A stretch of DNA of 64,000 nt, taken from the NCBI RefSeq assembly GCF_000371965.1, contig NZ_AQUO01000002.1:140001-204000 (forward strand). Direction: 5' to 3'. A program made the translations under genes and the position numbers. Below the pieces are notes generated by a model. That model made no database searches. It was not told the DNA's origin and worked only from the letters and a program-made list of their open reading frames with translations. Below, piece by piece: positions 58,121 through 64,000 of the stretch. This DNA is from Paracoccus sp. N5. Lineage in GTDB: Bacteria; Pseudomonadota; Alphaproteobacteria; Rhodobacterales; Rhodobacteraceae. The first letter of the stretch is position 1, and the number at the start of each line of letters is the position of its first letter.

Positions 58121-58143
58121 GCGCGCCCAGCCTTGCATATCTG

Positions 58144-58157
58144 GTTCGCATGCATAT
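58144..58157. promoter_or_regulatory. MarR-regulon-like motif upstream of enoyl-CoA hydratase
   Basis: GTTCGCATGCATAT matches the shared motif at about 11 of 14 positions, between the MarR stop and the hydratase start at 58187. Confidence 0.4.
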
Positions 58158-58186
58158 GATGCTCTTGCATGAAAAATGGGGGTGTC

Positions 58187-58948
58187 ATGTCCGACTCGGC
58201 GCTTTTGACGGAAATTTCCGCGGAGGGCTGGGCCATTCTGCGCCTGAACCGGCCCGAACGGCTCAATACGCTGTCGGTTTCCCTGCGCAGGGCGCTCATC
58301 GCCGAGGTGGCCCGGCTCGAGGCGGACCCGGCGGTTCGCGTCCTGATCCTGACCGGGAGCGGCCGGGCCTTTTCGGCCGGGCTGGAGGTTTCGGAGTGGG
58401 ACAGCGCTGGAGCCGCCGCGGCGGGTGCCTGGGTCCATGACCCGGTGGCAGCCCTGCGGGGTTTTTCAGGGCCGGTGATCGGGGCCATCAATGGCCTTTG
58501 CGTGACCGGCGGGCTTGAACTGGCGCTGGCCTGCGACCTGCTGGTCGCAGCGCGGGGATCGCGCTTCGCCGATACGCACAGCCGGGTCGGCCTGCTGCCG
58601 GGCTGGGGCGGTTCCGTTCGGCTCGCCCGCCGCATCGGCCCGGCACGGGCGATGGAAATGGCGCTGACCGCGCGGTTCCTGTCCGATCAGGAGGCGCTCG
58701 ACTGGGGACTGGTCAACCATCTCGTGCCGGCCGATGCGCTTTTGCCCACGGCCCTGGACCTGGCGCGGCAGAGCTTGGCGGCGCCCAAGGGCGGGGCCGA
58801 AGCCTACAAGGCCTTGCTGCAGCAAGGCTCGGCGCTGCCCTTCGAGGAGGCCTTGGCCCTGGAACGCGCCACGGCGATAGCGGTGAATTCCGAAGTGACG
58901 GCCGCCGAAATCCAGGCCAGGATCGCCGCCTTGCGGGGCAGGGGATAG
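58187..58948 (+). CDS. enoyl-CoA hydratase/isomerase family protein
   Basis: 253 residues from the ATG at 58187 (GGGGG 4-5 bases upstream); an ATG at 58169 is in frame. Crotonase fold: FSAGLEVSEWDSAG (oxyanion hole), INGLCVTGGLELALACDLLV with the first catalytic Glu, and FADTHSRVGLLPGWGGSVRL, where the second Glu position is His. It may therefore be an isomerase or hydrolase rather than a classical hydratase. It is convergent with the short ACAD-like gene. Confidence 0.87.
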   Translation: MSDSALLTEISAEGWAILRLNRPERLNTLSVSLRRALIAEVARLEADPAVRVLILTGSGRAFSAGLEVSEWDSAGAAAAGAWVHDPVAALRGFSGPVIGAINGLCVTGGLELALACDLLVAARGSRFADTHSRVGLLPGWGGSVRLARRIGPARAMEMALTARFLSDQEALDWGLVNHLVPADALLPTALDLARQSLAAPKGGAEAYKALLQQGSALPFEEALALERATAIAVNSEVTAAEIQARIAALRGRG

Positions 58949-58970
58949 GTTTGGGACCAGCTGGGGGTCG

Positions 58971-59606
58971 TCAGTCCAGGCCTTCCGCGGCGACCAGCGC
59001 CTGGAGATGAGCGACGAGCGGATAGCGCCATTCCCGGCGTTTCGCGGCCCCGATGATTTCGCCCAGTGTGATGCGCAGGTTGGTTTCCGCCCGGGCCAGG
59101 CGCGGCACGCCAGTCGCATCGCCCTTGTCGATGCACCAGGCGGCCTCGCGCAGAAGCAGCCGGGCGGCATGAAGCCGTGCCTCGAAAAGCTCCAGTTCGG
59201 CTGGTCCAGCGCCGATGCCGGCGCTCGCCGCGTTGCGCCGCGCGACCGCCGCATCCGAACAGCATGTCGCCAGCGCGGCGCCGGCCCGGCCAAGCAGGAT
59301 CGCAGAGCGGAGCAGGATCTTCAGCGGCTGGCAGCAATCCTGTGAGCCCAGCCGGTTCAGGAACTCGCTTCGGACCAGCAATCGCGCAAGCCGAGGGCTT
59401 TGGCCGGCGGCCGCCTCGATGAACAGGAACAGGTCCAGCCAGGGCAGGGGAATGGTGTCTGGAACCGGCAGAAGCCCCAGCGCCGCCGCCTCGTCCAGCA
59501 GATGCTCCAGGCCTTCCGCATCGTCGCTTGCCTTTTCCACGCAGGCGGCCAGATCCTGGATCAGGTCGGCAACCGCATGCTGTTCGTCATGCAAGGCGAA
59601 ATCCAT
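58971..59606 (-). CDS. short acyl-CoA dehydrogenase-like protein lacking the flavin-binding barrel
   Basis: 211 residues, about half the normal length. The N-terminus MDFALHDEQHAVADLIQDLA and the following helices match the N-terminal helical domain of ACADs, and the C-terminal half (ELFEARLHAARLLLREAAWC) resembles the C-terminal four-helix bundle. The middle beta-domain with TEPxxGSD is completely absent. There is no stop or frameshift inside, so it is probably translated. It could be a non-catalytic partner, as in heteromeric ACADs, or a decaying gene. It ends 22 bases from the convergent hydratase. Confidence 0.65.
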   Translation of the reverse strand: MDFALHDEQHAVADLIQDLAACVEKASDDAEGLEHLLDEAAALGLLPVPDTIPLPWLDLFLFIEAAAGQSPRLARLLVRSEFLNRLGSQDCCQPLKILLRSAILLGRAGAALATCCSDAAVARRNAASAGIGAGPAELELFEARLHAARLLLREAAWCIDKGDATGVPRLARAETNLRITLGEIIGAAKRREWRYPLVAHLQALVAAEGLD

Positions 59607-59612
59607 CGCGGG

Positions 59613-60584
59613 TCAGCCCTGCGCCCCCTGCTTGCGCTGGCGCAGATAATCCAGATAGGGGGTCGGCCAATGGGTCTCGAACTGTGCCGATCCGGCAATG
59701 CCATCCAGGGTCGCGGCGCAGCCCGCTTCGGTAATCGTGACCGGATTCCGCTTGGAACTCGGGAAGCGGATGGCCGAGAACGTGTTCAATTTCAGTTCGA
59801 GCGGCTGCGCGGCGCCATAGTCGATGCTCATGCTGGCGGATTGCTGCATCATCTCGGCATCGTATTCGGCATGGTCGCGGATCGCGGTGATCGGGCTGAC
59901 CTTGCCGTCCCGCGCCACATAGCCCGCCACGCCGCGTTCACCGCCCGCGATCCAGATCCAGCCGTTCATGGCGATCGATCCGTCCGGCGTATAGGCGGCC
60001 AGCCATTTCCAGTGCTGCGGCATGGCCCATTCGCGCAGGCCCCAGGAATGGTCGCGATGGCCGATCCGGCCGTCCAAGGACACGTGCCTGCCGTCGATTT
60101 CGAGCCAGCCTTGCAGGATTCCGCTTTGCTCGATGCGGTTCGCCGCCATCCATGCCGGCAGGCCATCCGCATTGGCATGATAGCTGAAGGCCTCGTGCAA
60201 TGCGCTGAAGCTGAAGTCGAGCTTCAGCCGCGCGCCGGCATAGGACAGCGTCGAACGCTGGGCCGTGAGGTCCTGCTGGACCGACAGCCCGCCCAGGCTG
60301 ATGGTCGAGAAGTCGCAGTCGTCGGGAATGCTGCCGGAATGGAAATCGACCACGGCCGGCTCGATGTCGGCGCCCCAAAGGCATATGTTGCAGCCGGCAT
60401 TCCCGTCATCGGTCGCGAAGACATAGATCTGAAGACAGATCCGCTCCTCGGCCATGCTGACCTGCCAGAACAGCGAATCACGCATCTGGCCGCCCGGAGC
60501 AGGCCGGTGGCGCAGATCGTCCTCGGCGCGAACCAGGCCCGCAAGAGCGGGATCGAGGCGATGCAGGTAATTGGTTCCGGTCAT
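59613..60584 (-). CDS. CrtC/AttH-like beta-barrel protein (DUF7064/7065-type)
   Basis: 323 residues, no signal peptide. The segment LDGRIGHRDHSWGLREWAMP followed by QHWKWLAAYTPDGSIAMNGW has the GxRDHSWG motif of hydroxyneurosporene synthase/AttH-like proteins, which often occur next to fatty-acid, steroid or terpenoid catabolic genes. The biochemical role of this group is not known to me. It starts 6 bases upstream of the short ACAD-like gene on the same strand and is preceded by a MarR-like motif. Confidence 0.7.
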   Translation of the reverse strand: MTGTNYLHRLDPALAGLVRAEDDLRHRPAPGGQMRDSLFWQVSMAEERICLQIYVFATDDGNAGCNICLWGADIEPAVVDFHSGSIPDDCDFSTISLGGLSVQQDLTAQRSTLSYAGARLKLDFSFSALHEAFSYHANADGLPAWMAANRIEQSGILQGWLEIDGRHVSLDGRIGHRDHSWGLREWAMPQHWKWLAAYTPDGSIAMNGWIWIAGGERGVAGYVARDGKVSPITAIRDHAEYDAEMMQQSASMSIDYGAAQPLELKLNTFSAIRFPSSKRNPVTITEAGCAATLDGIAGSAQFETHWPTPYLDYLRQRKQGAQG

Positions 60585-60632
60585 GCGAAGCCCCTATGCC
60601 AAGACGGCCGGAGTGGCTTCCGGCCGTTTATG

Positions 60633-60646
60633 GTTTGCTAGCATAT
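60633..60646. promoter_or_regulatory. MarR-regulon-like motif upstream of the CrtC/AttH-like gene
   Basis: GTTTGCTAGCATAT, about 11 of 14 matches; it overlaps a second dyad GCATAT-G-ATATGC (60641-60653). It lies 49 bases upstream of the start at 60584. Confidence 0.45.
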
Positions 60647-60691
60647 GATATGCATCGGTTCAACCGCTTTGCGTATCGAACCCTGCGGTTC

Positions 60692-60720
60692 GGCGGCGAG
60701 CCGTGCCCTGGCTCGCCGCC
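60692..60720 (-). terminator. hairpin after the porin gene
   Basis: GGCGGCGAGCC (60692-60702), a 7-base loop, GGCTCGCCGCC (60710-60720): perfect 11-bp arms 8 bases after the porin stop. A second dyad, ACGGCCGGA/TCCGGCCGT, is at 60604-60627. Confidence 0.75.
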
Positions 60721-60728
60721 CCTGTCCT

Positions 60729-61901
60729 TCAGAACTCGAAGGTCGCGCTCAGGTGCAGCCGGGTGTTGTCCACCGTCTGCCGGTCGAACTGCGTGCGCTT
60801 CTCCCAGATCACCTCTCCGCCCAGGGCGATATTATCCAGCAGGTTGTATTTTCCGCCGACGTGAACCGATTCCAGCTTTTTCGTATCGGTCGCCAAGGCG
60901 CCGGCGAACGGATCATAGCTTTGCGCGCCATAGGCTGCCAGCACCGACAGGTTGGGCTGGATCTTGTGGCTGATGCCGACAAGATAGCCGTCCATCTCGA
61001 CCGCATTCCCGTCCGCATCGACATCATAGAAGGTCCTGCCGCCGGTCGGACCGGCTTGCTGGCCGGCATAGCCGCTGAAGCCCATGATCGAGGAAATGCC
61101 TTCGCCGCGGGTATAGCTGGCCTGGATCAGCCCGTTTTCCCAGGGCTTGAAGGTCGCGCCGATATTCGCGCCCCAGCCGTCGACAGTGCCTTGGGCGCTG
61201 CGAAGCTCGCGATTGATATAGGCGAAGCGCAGGCTGCCCCTGTCGAATTTCTGGCTGATCGCAAAGGCGGCGGCCGGCCGGTCGCCCCAGCTTTGGTAAT
61301 CTTCCTCGATCGAGGCATCGATATGGGTGCCGGTGCCGAAATCCGACGAGTAGCGAATCAGCGGAACGCGGAAGTTCGCCGGACCTGCGGTGCCGTTGAA
61401 GTCCCAGACCGCCGGCGACTCGTTCAGGATCGAGAAGGTCGACCAGGTCTGGCCGATGGTCCAGCCGCCGATCTGGCCATAGGCATGACGCAGGCGCACC
61501 GTGCCGCCACCGCCGCCGAAGAAGTCGCCTTCGATGTTGAAGCGCAGTTTTCCGTATTCGGTGTCCTGTTCGGCGCGGAAGCCGAACAGCGTCTGATAGC
61601 CGTGGATCTGCTGGTCGCTGTTCTCCGGGGTGCTGTCGGTGACAAGGGCGATCCCGCCGGACGACGGGCCAAGCCCGTAATTGTTGTCCATGACGGCGTC
61701 GACCTTGACCTTGCCATAGAAGCTCAGCTGCATGCCGTAGCGATTGGTGATCTGCACCGGCTCTTGCTCTTTGGCTTCCAGCGCGGCGATGCGGGCCTCG
61801 AGTTGCGTCAGGGTTTCCGCTTCTGCGCTTGCCGCCATCGACAAGCATGCCGCAGCCAGGCCCACCGCGACCGCGGCGGGGGATCGGTAATTACCGAGCA
61901 T
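60729..61901 (-). CDS. outer-membrane porin, DcaP-like
   Basis: 390 residues. Signal peptide (AVAVGLAAACLSMAASAEAE), a short coiled coil (TLTQLEARIAALEAKEQE), then an all-beta barrel with alternating hydrophobic residues (MQLSFYGKVKVDAVMDNNYG) and the C-terminal Phe needed for barrel insertion (LHLSATFEF). DcaP-type porins admit dicarboxylates and other anionic or hydrophobic acids. GGGAGGAG precedes the ATG, and a MarR-like motif is 104 bases upstream. It probably lets the substrate of the 43-62 kb pathway through the outer membrane. Confidence 0.88.
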   Translation of the reverse strand: MLGNYRSPAAVAVGLAAACLSMAASAEAETLTQLEARIAALEAKEQEPVQITNRYGMQLSFYGKVKVDAVMDNNYGLGPSSGGIALVTDSTPENSDQQIHGYQTLFGFRAEQDTEYGKLRFNIEGDFFGGGGGTVRLRHAYGQIGGWTIGQTWSTFSILNESPAVWDFNGTAGPANFRVPLIRYSSDFGTGTHIDASIEEDYQSWGDRPAAAFAISQKFDRGSLRFAYINRELRSAQGTVDGWGANIGATFKPWENGLIQASYTRGEGISSIMGFSGYAGQQAGPTGGRTFYDVDADGNAVEMDGYLVGISHKIQPNLSVLAAYGAQSYDPFAGALATDTKKLESVHVGGKYNLLDNIALGGEVIWEKRTQFDRQTVDNTRLHLSATFEF

Positions 61902-62004
61902 GTTTTCTCCTCCCAGAGTATGTGGTGTGCTCCGTCTCGGCGCACAAATTGGAGATTACATGCAGCAAACATAGTAACCAAGCGATTTATATTACATACT
62001 AACG

Positions 62005-62018
62005 ATATGCTTGCATAA
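62005..62018. promoter_or_regulatory. MarR-regulon-like motif upstream of the porin
   Basis: ATATGCTTGCATAA, 13 of 14 positions; the most regular copy, in an AT-rich intergenic stretch (61925-62040). Confidence 0.5.
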
Positions 62019-62117
62019 AAGCAACTATCGCATTTGAATCTGGGGATGGCAGGCCGGCAGCAGAACCCGCGACGGGAAGAGGGCCCCCGCCGCGGTCACG
62101 CACGCCCGGAGGGCGGG

Positions 62118-62888
62118 TCAGTTCCGGCGAAACGCCGCCGGACGCTTTTCCAGGAAGGCGGCCATGCCCTCGACCTGGTCGGGGGTGCCGAACAGGGCGT
62201 GGAACAGGCGGCGTTCGTAAAGCAGCCCCTCGGACAGCGGGCCTTCCTCGGCGCGGCGCACCGCCTCGCGCGCCAGCCGCGCGGCCGGGCGCGAATAGGA
62301 AGCGATCTGCCGCGCGGCTTCCATCGCCGTGGGCAGGACCTGGTCGTCGGGGACGACCCGGGCGACCAGCCCGGCCGCCAGTGCCTCGGCCGCATCCATG
62401 TTGCGCCCGGTCAGATGCATGTCCATCGCCCGCGCCCGCCCGATCAGCCGGGTCATGCGCTGCGTGCCGCCGATTCCCGCGATCACGCCCAGCTTGATCT
62501 CGGGCTGGCCGAATTTCGCGCCTTCCCCGGCAATGGCGAAGTCGCACATCATCATCAGCTCGCAGCCGCCGCCAAGCGCATAGCCGTTCACGGCGGCGAT
62601 CTTGGGCAGGCGCAGATCGGCAAAACGGCTCCATTCGCCGAAATAGTCCAGTTCGCTCATCTCGGCCGCGGATTTTCCGGCCATTTCGGCAATATCGGCC
62701 CCGGCGGCAAAGGCGCGCTCGGACCCCGTGACCACAAGGCAGCCGATATTACGGTCGCGGTCCAGTTCCTCGGCCGCCGCGATCAGCTCTTGCGCCAGGG
62801 CGCGGTTCAGCGCGTTTAGCTGCTTCGGGCGGTTCAGGCGGATCAGCGCCACGTTCCCGTCGCGGGAAACCTCGACCAGGTCAGCCAT
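62118..62888 (-). CDS. enoyl-CoA hydratase
   Basis: 256 residues from the ATG at 62888 (GGGGGAAAG upstream). A standard crotonase: AFAAGADIAEMAGKS, VNGYALGGGCELMMMCDFAI with the first Glu, FGQPEIKLGVIAGIGGTQRM with the second Glu. Both catalytic Glu are conserved, so it is a true hydratase. It overlaps the end of mmsB by 8 bases and belongs to the valine-degradation operon, where it would hydrate methacrylyl-CoA. Confidence 0.93.
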   Translation of the reverse strand: MADLVEVSRDGNVALIRLNRPKQLNALNRALAQELIAAAEELDRDRNIGCLVVTGSERAFAAGADIAEMAGKSAAEMSELDYFGEWSRFADLRLPKIAAVNGYALGGGCELMMMCDFAIAGEGAKFGQPEIKLGVIAGIGGTQRMTRLIGRARAMDMHLTGRNMDAAEALAAGLVARVVPDDQVLPTAMEAARQIASYSRPAARLAREAVRRAEEGPLSEGLLYERRLFHALFGTPDQVEGMAAFLEKRPAAFRRN

Positions 62889-63759
62889 GGGCTTTCCCCC
62901 TTTTCTCGAATCTCGGGAGCATTGCGGAGAAGTCCTTTCCCTTTCCGTCCTCGTCTTCGACGAATCGGGCATAGAGCGCGGTGGCGAGTTCCCCCATCGG
63001 CGTATCGGCATCGGCCGAGCCCGCGGCCTGCTGCGACAGGCGCAGGTCCTTCAGCATCAGTTCGGCGGCGAAGCCCGGCTTGTAGCCGTTGTCGGCGGGC
63101 GATTGCGGGCCCACGCCCGGCGCCGGGCAATAGGCGTTCATCGACCAGCTGTAGCCCGAGGAGGTCGAGACCACGTCGAACATCTTTTGCCGGTCCAGCC
63201 CCAGCTTGTCGGCCAGGGCGAAGGCCTCGCAGGTGGCGATCATGGTCACGCCCAGGATCATGTTGTTGCAGATCTTCGCCGCCTGGCCCGCGCCCGAGAC
63301 GCCGCAATGCACCGCCTTCTGGCCCATGATCTCGAAGAGCGGCTTCACCTTGTCGAAGGCCGCGTCCGAACCGCCGACCATGAAGGTCAGCGTGCCGGCC
63401 GCAGCACCACCGATGCCGCCCGAGACCGGGGCGTCCAGCGCACCCAGCCCCGCCGCCTGCGCCTGCGCCGCCACGGCGCGCGCGCTTTCCACGTCGACCG
63501 TCGAGCAATCGCAGAAGACCGCGCCCGGCGCCATGGCCGGAACGATCTCCTCGGCGACGCTGCGCAGGATGGCGCCGTTCGGCAGCATGGTGATGACCAC
63601 CTCGGCGCCCTGGGCCGCCTCGGCCGCCGTCGCCGCCCTGGCGACGCCCTCGGGCATCGGCGCGGCTAGGTCGAAGCCCGCGACCGCGTGCCCGGCCCTG
63701 GCCAGATTGGCGGCCATCGGCCCGCCCATGTTGCCCAACCCGATGAATCCGATCTTCAT
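62881..63759 (-). CDS. mmsB: 3-hydroxyisobutyrate dehydrogenase
   Basis: 292 residues. NAD-binding motif IGFIGLGNMGGPMAANLARA, the substrate motif DAPVSGGIGGAAAGTLTFMV, and the catalytic Lys in GAGQAAKICNNMILGVTMIA. It oxidises 3-hydroxyisobutyrate to methylmalonate semialdehyde in valine breakdown. Its start overlaps the stop of the preceding hydrolase gene (ATGA). Confidence 0.95.
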   Translation of the reverse strand: MKIGFIGLGNMGGPMAANLARAGHAVAGFDLAAPMPEGVARAATAAEAAQGAEVVITMLPNGAILRSVAEEIVPAMAPGAVFCDCSTVDVESARAVAAQAQAAGLGALDAPVSGGIGGAAAGTLTFMVGGSDAAFDKVKPLFEIMGQKAVHCGVSGAGQAAKICNNMILGVTMIATCEAFALADKLGLDRQKMFDVVSTSSGYSWSMNAYCPAPGVGPQSPADNGYKPGFAAELMLKDLRLSQQAAGSADADTPMGELATALYARFVEDEDGKGKDFSAMLPRFEKRGKAHG

Positions 63760-64000
63760 TCGCTGTCCTCCCAGTTCAATTCGCCCTCGCCCAGCGGCGC
63801 CAGCATGGCCGCGACATGCGCCGGACCGGCATCGGCCGACCAGCGCGGGTTGCGGTCCTTGTCGATGATCTGCGCCCGCACCCCTTCCAGGAAATCGCCT
63901 TCCGCCGTGGCGCGGGCAGTGAAGCGCAGCTCGCGCGACAGGCTCTCGCGGATGTCGCGGTCGCCGCGCGCCGCCCTGACCAGCGCCAGCGTCGCCGCCA
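63756..64000 (-). CDS. 3-hydroxyisobutyryl-CoA hydrolase (enoyl-CoA hydratase family), C-terminal part
   Basis: Only the last 80 or so codons are inside the window; the start lies beyond the right edge. The segment ESLSRELRFTARATAEGDFL followed by EGVRAQIIDKDRNPRWSAD is typical of the C-terminus of HIBCH (FxEGVRAxLIDKDxxPxW). It overlaps mmsB by 4 bases. With mmsB and the hydratase it gives the order of valine catabolism after isobutyryl-CoA. Confidence 0.88.
   Translation of the reverse strand, partial: AATLALVRAARGDRDIRESLSRELRFTARATAEGDFLEGVRAQIIDKDRNPRWSADAGPAHVAAMLAPLGEGELNWEDSE

Noticed and set aside
1..64000. tRNA, rRNA, CRISPR or intact IS elements
   Set aside because: No cloverleaf-like, ribosomal, spaced-repeat or transposase sequences were recognised in either strand.

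Overview
The window is GC-rich (visibly about 65-70 %) alphaproteobacterial DNA, most like Paracoccus or a close Rhodobacteraceae relative. The evidence is the codon bias, an acxR-acxABC acetone carboxylase cluster of Rhodobacter/Xanthobacter type, a DnaA-like plasmid replication gene divergent from parAB, and typical family-level protein signatures. The replication/partition module points to a plasmid, megaplasmid or chromid rather than the main chromosome; this is inferred from one window.

Layout. 1-3.5 kb: minus-strand operon of acyl-CoA synthetase, SDR and thiolase (cut by the left edge), with a divergent AraC regulator. 4.6-10.1 kb: plasmid maintenance, with a hypothetical protein, a VapBC-type toxin/antitoxin pair, parB, parA, an intergenic origin candidate and a DnaA-like replication initiator. 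Six copies of a TTCCCC-N2-GGGGAA palindrome (candidate parS) lie inside and just after parAB. 10-16.7 kb: housekeeping carbon metabolism (RNA 2',3'-cyclic phosphodiesterase, quinone-dependent D-lactate dehydrogenase with its GntR/FadR regulator, gluconate permease and gluconokinase, pirin). 16.7-17.5 kb: a decayed response-regulator gene. 17.5-27.5 kb: 2-propanol/acetone catabolism (acxR, acxABC, Zn-alcohol dehydrogenase, and possibly an acyl-CoA/acetoacetate ligase).

27.6-43 kb: the most unusual part. Two subunits of the 2-hydroxyacyl-CoA dehydratase / benzoyl-CoA reductase (HgdB/BcrBC) family sit with an SDR that lacks the usual Tyr-Lys catalytic pair, a divergent acyl-CoA dehydrogenase-livJHMGF-thioesterase operon, and a third operon with the matching BadF/HgdC-type ATPase activator, a small membrane protein and a TetR regulator. 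A shared 17-bp palindrome (GGTAA-N7-TTACC) in front of these units suggests one TetR regulon. A 918-residue MalT/LAL-type LuxR regulator follows. This looks like an ATP-driven, radical (ketyl) acyl-CoA dehydratase or reductase pathway with its own importer; the substrate is unknown.

43-62 kb: a second acyl-CoA catabolic region, almost all on the minus strand: NUDIX (CoA diphosphatase type), two acyl-CoA synthetases, three acyl-CoA dehydrogenases, enoyl-CoA hydratases, a hot-dog hydratase, two Liv-type binding proteins, TRAP transporter Q and M subunits without a DctP, a MarR regulator, a dehydrogenase-like protein without a flavin domain, a CrtC/AttH-like protein and an outer-membrane porin. 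A recurrent ATAYGCTTGCATAT-like motif in front of several of these genes suggests a MarR regulon. 62-64 kb: valine-degradation genes (enoyl-CoA hydratase, mmsB, hydrolase cut by the right edge). No rRNA, tRNA, CRISPR array or intact insertion sequence was seen.
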